Shown: positions 53,238 to 63,883 of the stretch, one piece after another
Numbering within the stretch: the first letter of the stretch is position 1
Layout: each line of letters begins with the position of its first letter
Origin: Costus lasius
Lineage: Eukaryota; Streptophyta; Magnoliopsida; Zingiberales; Costaceae
NCBI GenBank assembly: GCA_027563935.2
Contig: CM050454.1
Location: 18,783,501-18,847,500 of the forward strand
DNA: 64,000 bases
Reading direction: 5' to 3'
Notes under the pieces: generated by a model
What the model was told of the DNA's origin: nothing
Database searches by the model: none
What the model saw: the letters and a program-made list of their open reading frames with translations, nothing else
Made by a program: the position numbers and the translations under genes

Positions 53238-54426
53238 CTATGGGAAAGGGATTGGAGGTTTGTAAGCTGGCGGCCCCACATAGGGCCGTTCTTCCTCAGT
53301 TTGCTCATGTGTTATCGGTGTTGTCTCACGGTTAGAATCTCTTATGTCTGGTGTTACATCTTCTTCACTATCATTAGTTGGCTTCTTTGCATCTTCAAGT
53401 TGTTTGCTACTTCGAGTGGAGATTGCATTACAATGCTCCCTCGGGTTAAATTCAGGTTGTGATGGAAGTTTCGCTGGTGCTCTGGAGGATGAGCTAGCTT
53501 GCTGGGCTAGCTGATTCTCCAACATCTTATTATGAGTCTCCAAGGAATCCATTCTTGACATCATGATTTTCATCATCTCAGTTAATCCTTCAATTTGTTT
53601 ACTCTATTTTGTCATGAAGGAGTCAAGTTGAGAATCCTGGTTTGCCTTTTGTGGTGGATTATAGTTTCTACCTTGAATCCCAAGTGGTTATCTATAGTTT
53701 TCCTATGGAGGCTGTCTAAATTTCCTTGTGGAGGCTGACCTTGTGGTGGCGCATGTCCTGGCTGCATTAGTTGGGTGGTTTGATATGAGAAATTTGGATG
53801 GTTGCGCCATCCGGGATTGTAGGTGTTGGAATATGGGTTATTCAAGGGATTCATATTTCCAACAGCATTAATATATTTAGTATGACTTTGAGTCAATTGA
53901 CCATCTCCCAACTGACATTCTGTACTTACATGGCCTGCAACTCCACACATCTCACAAGATAAAGAATTATCATCCATAAAATTTACAGACCAAGAGTCAA
54001 TCTTCCTAGTCAAAGTATTTACCTTCGCAGCAAGAGCAGTTAAAGTATCAAGTTCAAGTTTACTTGACTTCCTGGAAGGTGTATCTCATTCTGAAGACCA
54101 TTGATGGTGATTCATTGCCATGTCTTCCAGGAGGTTCATGACATCTTCAACTTCTCTGTTCATTAAAGCTCCTCCAGCTGCAGCATTAATTGTGAGTCTT
54201 GTGTTATAGTTCAGTCCATTGTAAAATGTGTGAACTAAAACTCAAGTCTCTATGCCATGATCTGGACACATTCTTTGCAGCTCTTTGAATCTGTCTCAAG
54301 CCTCATATAAAGATTCTCCATCCTTCTGCATGAAACTGGTGATTTTATTTCTCAATTGTATTGTTTTGGAAGGACGGAAATACTTTGAAAGGAAGGCTTG
54401 TGACAACTCTCCCCATGCTCGTCGAA
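53238..54426 (-). pseudogene. gag: Athila gag, 5'-truncated
   Basis: From the truncation at ~54426 the minus strand reads RAWGELSQAFLSKYF, IQLRNKITSFMQKDGES, VHTFYNGLNYNTRLTINAAA and EVEDVMNLLEDMAMNHHQW, with several stops. It then reads the zinc knuckle CEMCGVAGHVSTEC and the Athila-type SNTYNPGWRNHPNFSYQ block, followed by a Ser/Pro-rich tail. The N-terminal half of gag and everything upstream are absent. Confidence 0.88.
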
Positions 54427-55400
54427 CTGGTTCAAACATAACCAAGTTCGACGATATATATAGCAAGTTCGACAATAATTATTGTCGAACTTGCTATATA
54501 TTTCGTAGAACTTGACCCAAACTTGACCCAACTTGACCCAAACTTAGGGATAATGAATGGACATTGACTTGGATATAATAGTACTTAATTTATACATTAT
54601 TTTCAATCTCTAATTCTCTGTTATTATTAATTGATGATATCGTTGAACTCATTCTCATTTCGTAGAACTTGACCCAAATTTGACCCAAACCTAGGGATAA
54701 AGAATGGATATTGACTTAGATATAATAGTACTTAATTTATACATTTTTTCAATCTCTAATTCATTGTTATTGTTAATTGATGATATCGTTGAACTGCCTT
54801 CTCATTTTGTAGAACTTAACCCAAATTTGACCCAACTTGACCCAAACCTAGGGATAATTAATGAACATTGACTTGGATACAATAGTACTTAATTTATATA
54901 TATATTTACATCAAGTTTGGGTCAAGTTCTACGAAATATATAGCAAGTTGCTATATATTTCGTAGAACTTGACCCAACTTGACCAAACTTAGGGATAATG
55001 AATGGACATTGACTTGGATATAATAGTACTTAATTTATACATTATTTTCAATCTCTAGTTCTCTGTTATTATTAATTGATGATATCGTTGAACTCATTCT
55101 CATCTCGTAAAACTTAACCCAAACTTTACCCAAATTTGACCCAAACCTAGGGATAAAAAATGGATATTGACTTAGATATAATCGTACTTAATTTATACAT
55201 TTTTTCAATCTCTAATTCATTGTTATTGTTAATTGATGATATCGTTGAACTGCCTTCTCATTTTGTAGAACTTGACCCAAATTTGACCCAAACCTAGGGA
55301 TAAAGAATAGATATTGACTTAGATATAATATTACTTAATTTATATATTTTTTCAATCTCTAATTCTCTGTTATTGTTAATTGATGTGTTATTGTTGTCTA
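54427..55400. repeat. AT-rich tandem repeat (six ~150-bp units) with two long palindromes
   Basis: Units begin (C/T)GTA(G/A)AACTT(G/A)ACCC at about 54504, 54661, 54810, 54961, 55106 and 55266. They share CTAGGGATAA, TATTGACTT(A/G)GATATAAT and TTGATGATATCGTTGAACT. A perfect 46-bp palindrome lies at 54456-54501 (centre AATT, containing GCAAGTTCGACAAT). A second has 30-bp arms at 54917-54946 and 54948-54977 with a one-base spacer. Confidence 0.9.
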
Positions 55401-55616
55401 AACTAAAACAATTATGTTATTATATATTGTATAATTTATATTATATTTTTGGTAATTTACCGAATTTACCAAAATTTTTCGGTAAATTCGGTTCGGTAGT
55501 AAATCGGTATTTTAGTAATTCGGTTCGGTTTCGGTTTCTGAAAATTCGGTATAAAAAATTTCGGTAATTTTAATTCGGTAAATTCAGTATCAGTTAATAC
55601 CGAATGCTCACCCCTA
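55401..55616. mobile_element. hAT-like terminal sequence (single end visible)
   Basis: Read on the minus strand the segment starts TAGGGGTGAGCATTCGGT and continues with many ACCGAA and TTCGGT blocks, a pattern common at ends of plant hAT-type elements. It abuts the copia frame at 55617 and interrupts it. A matching opposite end was not found near 54427, so either the element is truncated or the tandem repeat belongs to it. Confidence 0.45.
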
Positions 55617-56405
55617 GTTTTACCCCATCAGGCAGCTCAACCAAATCCCAGACTTAGTTAAAAGACATGGAATCCATCTCAAATCTCATGGCCTCAAGCC
55701 ATTTCTTGGAGTCCGGTCCAGCGACCGTCTCATCATAGGTTCTGGGCTCATCCTCGATAATGAAGATCCCGTCGTGTTGAGTCGGCAGCGACCCATACCT
55801 CACAAGTGCACGACGCATCCTCCCAGACCTATGTGGGACCTGTGTTTGAGCCTCTGGTACAACAATCGGTGCAGGTGGCCCAGGTTCCATCTTTGTGTCT
55901 TGTGGTTGGGCTTGGACCTCGTCCAAGTCAAACTTCCTCCCAATAACTTTTTTCATGAAAAACTACTTCTCTAGAAAGACAACACCCCAAGCAACAAAGA
56001 CTTTGTTCTCAGTGGGAACAAAAAAGTAGTAACCTTTAGTTTCCTTAGTATACCCTACAAACACACATTTATCAGATCTGGGTTCTAGCTTAATAGAATC
56101 CTGATGTTTGACATAAGCCTCATATCCCCAGATTTTGATAAAAGAGAGATTCGGGCACCTCCCACTCCATACCTTGTATGAAATCTTGGAGATACTCTTT
56201 GATGGAATGTTATTATGTATGAGAGAAGCTTTTTCAAGTGCATAACCCCAGAATGAGGGTGGTAGAGTTGCATGACTCATCATAGATCGAACCATGTCCA
56301 ACAAAATTTGATTTCTCCTCTCAGATACACCATTCCATTGAGGTGTTCCAGGAGGAGTGAATTGGGATAAGATCTCACACTCTCTAAGATAGTCAAATAA
56401 CTCAC
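55617..56405 (-). pseudogene. Copia integrase C-terminal part and start of reverse transcriptase region
   Basis: The minus frame 56304-55963 reads LLDMVRSMMSHATLPPSFWG, WSGRCPNLSFIKIWGYEAYV and KCVFVGYTKETKGYYF. Frame 55956-55654 continues to PHRSGRMRRALVRYG and GPDSKKWLEAMRFEMDSMSF. After a stop VWDLVELPDGVK is read, where the hAT-like end cuts it. The true RT domain is missing. Confidence 0.88.
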
Positions 56406-57078
56406 CGCTCTAGTACTCTCCACCACGATTTGATTGAAGAGTTTTAATAGATCTATTAAGCTGGTTCTCTACTTCATATCTAAACTCCTTGAATTTCTCA
56501 AAGGATTCTGACTTATGTCTCATCAAGTAGACATAACCATATCTATTGAAGTCATCAGTAAATGTGATGAAGTAGTTGTACCCTCCTCTAGCTTGTTTAC
56601 TGAATGGCCCACACACATCACTGTGTATGAGATCCAATAAACCTCCTGCCCTCTCACCAGTCTTGGTGAAGGGTGCTTTTGTCACCTTCCATAATAAACA
56701 AGGCTCACAAGTATCAAACTCCTCCAAGGAACTTGAATCTAACCATCCCTTTGCATGGAGTTGTTGGATGCAATTCTTGTTTATATAAGCTAATCGACAA
56801 TACCAAAGGTATGCACCAATTGAACCACTTAGTTTGATCTTTTTATTATTTATGTTACATATAGAGTTATCCATGTCCAAGACATATAATCCATTGCACA
56901 AAGTAACCTTCCCATAAAACATATTTGCAAATGAAAAAGAACAAGAGTTCTCCTTTATTTCAAATTTAAAACCTTTCCTTGCTAAACAAGGAATAGATAT
57001 AATGTTTTTGGTAAGAGAAGGTACATAATAGCAATTATCTAACTTTAACTGAAGTCCAGAAGGCAAGCAGAGCATCAA
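56406..57078 (-). pseudogene. IN: Copia GAG-pre-integrase and integrase core
   Basis: The minus frame has LDNCYYVPSLTKNIISIPCL (end of protease region), YLWYCRLAYINKNCIQQLHA and CEPCLLWKVTKAPF (zinc-finger residues, first His changed to Ala-Tyr context). LIHSDVCGPFSKQARGGYNY supplies the first Asp. SIKTLQSNRGGEY carries Asn where the second catalytic Asp is expected. The frame ends in a stop just after GGEY. Confidence 0.9.
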
Positions 57079-57083
57079 AATTC

Positions 57084-57794
57084 CTACAGCAACAATAGCA
57101 ACCTATGCTCCGTTTCCAACTCGTAGGTCAATCTCTCTAGGCCGCACTGATCTACTTTTCTTGAGCCCCTGCATATTTGTACAAATATGAGCTCCCAAGC
57201 AGTATCCAATACCCATGACATAGAAGTAAAAAGGTTGACTTCAGTAACATAAATACCTGAGCTATAAGATAAGGCCTTGCCTTTCTTCTTCTCATTCTGA
57301 AGTTGCACCATGTCCTTCATCATGTGAGGTGGTCCTCCACATGAGTAGCACTTATTATTCCCGACCCTTTCCATCTTTATCTTCAATGTTTTAGTTAAGC
57401 TCTTCGACTTAACACATTGAATGTCTACTTTAGGAGGGTTGAGCCTAACCATGTTATCAAAGAGCTGCTTTAGATTCGAGATAATTGCAGAGGCACTCTT
57501 CAACTCATATTGCCTTCGAAATTCAAGCGACATGTTGGTTACTATCAAATTAGCAACCACCAAAGTATTAGCTCGATGCTTATCATAAGCATCGTTCTCA
57601 GGCACTGAGACCGAGCATGGAAGTGGCTCAGGAATAGGTTGCCCAAGGACATAGAGCTTCCCCTCGAGCCTAAGGACAATCCTCAAGTTCATATACCAGT
57701 CCATGAAGTTGGTACCAACCAACTTACCCTTCTCTAGAAGGGATCGCAGTGTTAATCCGCTATTGTTCATTGCCATTTGATATACAACAATCAA
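57084..57794 (-). pseudogene. gag: Copia gag with zinc knuckle and start of protease
   Basis: The minus frame starts MAMNNSGLTLRSLLEKGKLV and has GTNFMDWYMNLRIVLRLEGK, the usual copia gag opening. A shortened middle follows, then CYSCGGPPHMMKD (a degenerate knuckle lacking one Cys) and ITEV-like YVTEVNLFTSMSWVLDTAWE, where the protease DTG is changed to DTA. A large part of gag between SNLKQLF and the knuckle is deleted. No primer site or 5' LTR for this orientation is visible to the right. Confidence 0.88.
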
Positions 57795-58139
57795 GAAAAA
57801 GTAGATTAGTACTACTTCGAATCATTTAGGCCTTGTTTACTTGGAGGGAAAGATAGAAGGAAAGGAGAGAAAATAGAAAGGAAAGAAGATAAAGCTTGTT
57901 TAATTAGGTGGATGGATAACATAGGAAGGAATGTAGGAGGGAAATGTAGAGTAAAATCAGTTCATTAGCTATTCATCCGAATCGGACGGAAAGCAGCTTC
58001 CAACGTCTTCGATGCCCTAGGTTCACGCCCGATTTTTGTGCCGTTGCTCATTCTCGCCTCGACTTCGCTGCTCGTCCTCGCCAGGACTCCGCTGCTCATC
58101 CTCGCCCCGGCTCCGCTGGACTCCGCTGCTTGTCCTTGC
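57795..58139. other. Spacer with MITE-like and GC-rich repeat pieces
   Basis: 57828-57960 reads TTAGGCCTTGTTTACTTGG then purine-rich GGAGGGAAAGATAGAAGG text, which resembles one end of a small inverted-repeat transposon; a partner end was not found. 58045-58135 has degenerate repeats of (G/C)CTCCGCTGCTCATCCTCG. Confidence 0.35.
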
Positions 58140-59133
58140 TATTGGTGTATATTCCCTTGGACCCGTTGTTGGTCCATCTTGTACTACTTGACTTTGATAT
58201 TTAATATATCATTCTGGCATTGTCGTTATTATGCTATGTTTACATCTGCGATTATGTACATGGATAATAATGTCCATAGAGACAGATTGTATCTGTGCTC
58301 AAACAGTGTGTCCCCAGTCGAGTACCTAAGTGGATAAGGGACATCTCTGGTACATGTGAGACTGGAATATGGGCTGGTTAGGCACGGGGTGCTAACGCAG
58401 GCATATGGGTATATTAGTGCTGGATATACTGGACCAATCCGCTGTGAGACTCTAACTTGGTGTCATGAGTTAAGCTCACAAGTGAGAGGAGATGCATTGA
58501 TCCCTTGACTTGAGGTCATTGACTCTTCTATATGGTTAGGGACATACTTTGATACAACCTAACACCTCGCCGTAGTAGGGAGGTCATAACGGTTGTCATT
58601 GGGTATGTCACGACCCATATGAGAAGATCAATGGACAGACATAGGATTTGCCCCTTCCTACGGGAAGCTTGATATCCATGGGGCTCCCCTATGGTAGCAT
58701 GACTGAAAGTGTGTGGCCACACCCAGGTGAAAGCCTGATTTAGTCGTGACCATGAGATTGGGTGAAAACAAAGTGGTGACACACTTTGTCCAATAAGATA
58801 TCAGTTTGGCAAAGAGACTGTAATGCATCGGTATCTACAGAGTCGATGCTGATATCCATTCTAAAGACTTGGGTAGCAATGATGCACTGCTAGGTGCCAC
58901 TCACTGCTTGTGATGACCTTAGTTCATCACTGCCAACGTCAGAGGAACCTACAGGGTCGCACAACTTGAAACTCGGGTTCTCGTATTGATCGGGTAGCCT
59001 ATTGATCGAGTTATTGGATAACTCGGATCTGTTTGGGAGAATCCATCAGCGCCATTGTGCCTGATGAGATGGAAGAGACTTATTGGAGCTAACTTCATTT
59101 TTGGGCCAGATGGGCCAAATGGGCTCTGTAGGC
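58140..59133 (+). repeat. Copia LTR fragment (5' part), cut by the Athila-like element
   Basis: It starts TATTGGTGTATATTCCCTTG, a mutated TGTTGGTG start, and matches 61899-62900 block by block (TACTACTTGACTTTGATATT, TTCTGGCATTGTC, GGACAGACATAGGATTTGCC, GATTTGGG-like text near 59040). It ends where the LTR at 59134 begins. Its remaining half should lie beyond that element, outside the window. Confidence 0.85.
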
Positions 59134-60618
59134 TGATACCTTGTCGTATGTTGTATTTCCTGATATATTTATTTCACGAATCAAGGCCTATTTTGTTACT
59201 TTTGTATCTCTTTCAGCACTTATTTCCCTGTTATTTTCGGAATCTACACATTTCTTTGCCTTTCATGTGTTTCAGGTTAAATCCCTTATCTATGGAGCTT
59301 AAAACTGGAAATTATGGTTAAGGATGAAAAGACGAAGCTTCCCACCAATTTTCAGCTCAAACGGAATTTGTTACCGAAAATACGGCCTGCCCTTGAAAGT
59401 GTTCACGGCCGTATTTCTGAGGACGAATATTTCATATCATTTTCTAGCCATGATCGAAGACACGACCGTGAAACGCAGGAATGAAATTTTGGAATTTTGT
59501 TCGCCAAGAAGAATACGTCTAGCCCGTGAAACAGAATATGCCCATGAAGTCTACTGAAGGCACAACGCAGAATTCCGCCGAGAGCTTCACGGGCCAGCCC
59601 AATAAATGCTTCACACCCGTATTTTTATACGCAGATTGCGACTCTTGGCATTTCTCCCTCGTTTCAAGTCAGATTTGGGGGATCTTGGTGTCAAAACAAC
59701 AGGAATTAGAAGGGCTACACGTTAGAAACAAGAGGAAGTGGATCAGACATATAAAAGGAAAGATTTTGGGGGAAAAATGGATCGACTCCGAGAGGACACC
59801 GAGGAGAAGGAGAACAAGGAAGAAGACAGCGCTTGGAACCAGATCTAGGGGGGAAGTTTGCATTTTTTTTTTCTCCTCTATTTTCATCTTGTACCTCTTC
59901 TGCCTTGTGTATTCCTTCATATGAAAGAGATTTTAACTGAAACTATGCAAGTTGTAGCGTAAACACTAAATCGGATTTTTGGGCGTAGCCCACTTTTCAA
60001 TCTATGAACTGATTTGTGTTGCTTTTATGGGATTTTCTTGACTCTACTCGATCTTCACTGTGTTTATTCCGTAATCTTCGACTTATCAATCGAATTTTAC
60101 TCTAGTCGTCACGAGAAGTACTGAAAGGGAAAATTGTGACGACTGATCTATTTTGATTGGGCTGGTGGGTTTTGCCACGAAAGTAGGTAAAACGTGCCTA
60201 CGGAATTTATATTCTCCTGCACTCATTGGATCGACCCGGTTCGTTCTATCACGAAAGTAGAAGGACGGTCGGGTTTGATACCAAGTTACACCGCCGAAAG
60301 GGGGTAATTTGTAAACTCGAGAATTTTCGTGGTTTCAGATGATCTCTTGCAACGCTTTTCATTTAGTTCCTGATTGTTGGTGTGGTGAACCCCTTAAATC
60401 TGATTTTTCTCATAACAACTTTCTTTCTTCTATTTTCGCTGTCAATTGGAGTTGTTTTAGTTGTGTACTTTATTGTGAACGTTAAACCGATAACACCCTC
60501 AGTTACGAAGTTGTTTAGCTATTGAAATTAAGAATTATTGGTACTTGACTCAACCGTCCTCGTGGGAACGATACTATATACTACCGCGATAAAGCCGTTA
60601 CGCTTGCGGCGAGTATCA
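59134..60618 (+). repeat. 5' LTR of a plus-strand Athila-like element (1485 bp)
   Basis: It begins TGATACCTTGTCGTATG and ends GCGGCGAGTATCA, followed by the Athila-type primer site. Near its start it has an inverted repeat AAATACGGCC/GGCCGTATTT (59378-59387 and 59407-59416). Its end has the TTGGTACTTGACTCAACCG and CTTGCGGCGAG arrangement shared with the solo LTRs at 15623 and 37267. Confidence 0.92.
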
Positions 60619-60623
60619 AGTTT

Positions 60624-60641
60624 TGGCGCCGTTGCCGGGGA
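60624..60641 (+). other. Primer binding site (tRNA-Asp)
   Basis: TGGCGCCGTTGCCGGGGA, five bases after the LTR end, is the standard Athila-type site complementary to the 3' end of tRNA-Asp. Confidence 0.95.
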
Positions 60642-60899
60642 CGGCGATAGTCAATATCGATTGTCTTCTTAAGATTGATAGACTAAGTTACTGATAATAA
60701 TTTGTTGCTTCTGAATTACTGTGGAACATTTGCTGCTTACCATTCTTTTGTGCGTCAAGGTCTTAGATCAGGTGGAATCAACGACCTATACGACCAAATC
60801 AACGAAATCGAACGGACGCTCCACCGATGAAGGAGGTTAATAGAGCAAAGAAACAAAGAGCAATCTAGCAGGACAGAGGCGATTCCTCTAGATCTTCTA
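60642..60899 (+). other. Leader between primer site and gag
   Basis: About 260 bp without a convincing frame. It precedes the first in-frame gag ATG at 60900. Confidence 0.5.
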
Positions 60900-61898
60900 A
60901 TGGAGCCAGAACCAGAGCCGGCACCCTTGAACATACAAGCTCCAGATGATAACCGAACCTTAAAGGATTTTGCTTCCCCGAATGTCCAAGGACTGCAATC
61001 TACAATTGTACGACCTCTAGTGAATGCTAACAACTTTGAGATCAAGCCAGCCTTACTAGGCATGATCCAGCAACATCAATTTGGAGGCACACACATTGAG
61101 GATCCTCACCAACATCTGTCCTTATTTCTAGAGTTCTGCGACACGTTGAAGATCAATGGAGTTTCCTCAGATGCTATATGATTGAGGCTTTTCCCATTTT
61201 CTTTGCGCGATAGAGCGCGCAGCTGGCTACAGTCTTTGAACCCGGGATCAATTATCACATGGGATCAGTTATCCCAGGCCTTTCTGTGTAAATACTTTCC
61301 ATCGTCTAAAACAGTTCAACTGCGAAACCAGATCACTAGTTTCACTCAAAGAGACGGAGAATCTTTTTATGAAGCATGGGAGAGATACAAGGATCTTCAG
61401 CGTCTCTGCCCACATCATGGCTTACAACCATGGGTAATCATACATACCTTTTACCATGGTCTTATTTATAACACGCGTCTTGCTATTGATGCAGTTGCGG
61501 GAAGCACGCTAATGAACAAGTGTTTAGGAGAGGCAATAAATCTTCTAGAGGACATGACGCTAAACCACAATCAGTGGTCTGCAGGAGAATGAGGTACTAC
61601 AACTTCTAAGGCCATAGCGCCCGGTAAGTATGCACTCGACTCAATGAGCTCAATAGAAGCGAAAGTAGATTCTCTAGCACGTAAACTTGATTCTTTTCAT
61701 GTTCACTCAGTTGATACTAACTCTACTCTTTGTGAACTTTGTGGGGTTGCCGGCTATAGTTTTGCTGAATGCCAGTTGCGGATTGCCCAAACCTCTGAAC
61801 CCAACCGAGAGAATATCAATGCCATAGGGAACCTTAACCCTAATCCTATACCCCAACTGGACCCATACTCAAGTACCTATAATCCGGGGTGGAGGAAC
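60900..61898 (+). pseudogene. gag: Athila-like gag, two stops, cut by a copia insertion
   Basis: The frame starts MEPEPEPAPLNIQAPDD and contains QFGGTHIEDPHQHLSLFLEF, FPFSLRDRARSWLQSL, SSKTVQLRNQITSFTQRDGE and IHTFYHGLIYNTRLAIDAVA, then the knuckle CELCGVAGYSFAEC, where His is changed to Tyr. STYNPGWRN is the last gag text before the copia LTR. TGA codons at 61179-61181 and 61590-61592 interrupt it; both sit where the family usually has Arg. Same gag type as at 53238-54426. Confidence 0.9.
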
Positions 61899-63844
61899 TG
61901 TTGGTGTATATGCCCTAGGACCTAGTTTTGGTCAACATATGTACTACTTGACTTTGATATTTATATATCATTCTGGCATTGTCATTATCTATGTTTGTTT
62001 ACATCTGCGCATATGTACTAACATGATAATGTCCCTAGAGACAGATTGGATCTGGGCTCGAACTATAATCCCCAGTCGATGTACCTTAGTGGATATGGGA
62101 CAGCTATGGTACTTGTGAGACTGGTATGTGGGCTGGTTAGGACGCAGACACATGGGTATATCATTGGAGGATATACTGGATAGACCCGCTGTGAGGCTAT
62201 GACTTGGTGTCATGAGTTATCCTCACAAGTGACAGGAGATGCATTGATCCCTTGACTTGAGGTCATTGACCATTCTATATGGTTAGGGACTTGCTTTGAT
62301 ACAACTTAACACCTCGCCGTAGTTGGGAGGTCATAACGGTTGTCATTGAGCATGTCACGACCCATATGAGAAGGTCAATGGACAGACATAGGATTTTCCC
62401 CTTCCTTAGGGAAGTATGATATCCATGGAGCTCCTCTATGGTTCTATGACTGAGAGTGTATGGCCATACCCAGGTAAGAACCTATTTTAGTCATAGCCTT
62501 GTGATTGGATGAAAACAAGTGGTGACACACTTGTCCAATCGGATATCAGTTCGGCAAAGAGACTGTAATGCATCTGTACCTAGTTGCGATGATGGAGATG
62601 TCGATGTCGATATCCATTCCGATGACTTGGGTAGCAGCGATGCACTGCTAGGTGCCACTCACTGCTTGTGGTGACATTTGGTCAGCACTGCCAATGTCAG
62701 AGGGACCTACAGGGTCGCACACCTTGATACTTGAGTTCTCGTATTGATCAGAAAGCCTTATGATCGAGTTATTGGATAACTCAGATCTAATTGAGAGATT
62801 TCATCAGCGCCAATGGGCCTGATGAGATGGAAGAATATTATTGGAGCCAAACTTCATTATTGGCAGGTTGACCCGTATTTGACCATGGTTGGTCACATTT
62901 GGATTAGGGTTCCATTGGATTGGATCCAAGTGCTTAATCAACCCATGTAATGGAGTTTGGGCTAGCTCATTATCCAATGAGGCCCAATAATAAGTTGTCA
63001 TGAAGAGAAGAAGGGCTAGAAGGGTATAATGGGGACAAATCTTCTCCCCTAGGCGCCTATGGGCATAATGGGGAGAAGTGGCATAATTTGCTTCATAAGG
63101 AAGCAATTGGCGCCTCCCCCTTTATCCCTTATGGTATGAATGCCTATATGGCATTGCTTGGGGTGCAAGGCAAGGCCTTGGCGCACAAAGAAAGGCATGG
63201 GCACAAAAGGAATGGTTGAATGAGAATTATGGAAATGTCTTGGAGACTTTCCTTGTCTCAAACCTTCTCATCCTAGCCGCCCACTTGTCTTGATCCTAGC
63301 ATTTCATAAACCGCCTCTTGCCCTATAAAAGAGCACCTAGCCGACCCCTCTTATGAGTGATTAATGCTTGAAGGCGTGAACACAAGAAGAGGGGCGAGTG
63401 CTAGAAGCAAGGGCGCATCTTCCTTCTTCCATAGCCGCAAGCCTCTCCCTCCTTTCCTCTTGGTGCAAGGAGCTTTGGTGCTTGGCGGCTTGGGTTGTTT
63501 CCTTCTTCTCTTGGCGCATCCTTTCTCTTGGTGGCGCAAGTGAAGTGGAGCATCTCCCTAAGGCTTTGATCTTCTTCCCGAGGCTAGCACCGGGCGTGGA
63601 AGAAGAGAACTCAAGAGATCCGTGTGTGTGAGACTGCAGAGGGCGCACACTTGGGCGTCTACATCGGCATCACTCCAAATCGCTCTTAAGGTATTTCTTA
63701 ACTTATCGTGTCGACTCTCTTGCTTGCGATCTTCACTGGGTTTTTGGGACCGGCCAGTTTCGGGGACATTCTTCCGCTGTGCAATGAATGTATGTATGTC
63801 TATAACTCTGAAAATTTGTAAAATGTCCCCGGGGTTTCCCAACA
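61899..63844 (+). repeat. 5' LTR of a copia element (1946 bp)
   Basis: It begins TGTTGGTGTATATGCCCTAG and ends GGGGTTTCCCAACA, directly followed by an initiator tRNA-Met primer site. The left flank is GGAAC (61894-61898). It belongs to the same superfamily as the LTRs at 30580 and 58140, but its last ~100 bp differ strongly from the 30580 copy except in the hairpin loop. Confidence 0.93.
63761..63831 (+). other. Copia LTR-end hairpin, type 2
   Basis: The arms CGGGGACATT and AATGTCCCCG (10 bp, perfect) enclose a loop beginning CTTCCGCTGTG. The copy at 32733 has CGGGTGTAAT/ATTACACCCG in the same place. Confidence 0.75.
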
Positions 63845-63845
63845 G

Positions 63846-63857
63846 TGGTATCAGAGC
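63846..63857 (+). other. Primer binding site of the copia element (initiator tRNA-Met)
   Basis: TGGTATCAGAGC one base after the LTR end. Confidence 0.95.
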
Positions 63858-63883
63858 GGCTTGCAAGACTCGAACGATGTTTT

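Larger units (their letters stand above)
29516..54426 (-). mobile_element. Minus-strand Athila-like Ty3/gypsy element, 5'-truncated, with three nested insertions
   Basis: In transcription order (right to left) it has a truncated gag (54426 to ~53240), protease, reverse transcriptase, RNase H, integrase, a second 3' reading frame (~35960-34470) and a 3' LTR (33252-29516). It is interrupted by a chromovirus (40869-51589, TSD TTAGA), an Athila-like solo LTR (37267-39100, TSD ATTTG) and a copia solo LTR (30580-32802). Reading frames join correctly across the first two insertions. The 5' LTR and gag start are absent; the element is cut at ~54426 next to a palindromic repeat region. Confidence 0.85.
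59134..61898 (+). mobile_element. Athila-like element, 5' LTR to gag, interrupted at 61898
   Basis: LTR, tRNA-Asp primer site, leader and gag are in order. Gag is broken by the copia element at 61899, and the remainder lies outside the window. It sits inside the copia LTR fragment 58140-59133. Confidence 0.9.

Noticed and set aside
59526..59924. 132-residue plus frame in the Athila-like LTR
   Set aside because: Lies wholly within a well-bounded LTR, has no recognised domain and ends in low-complexity T-rich sequence.
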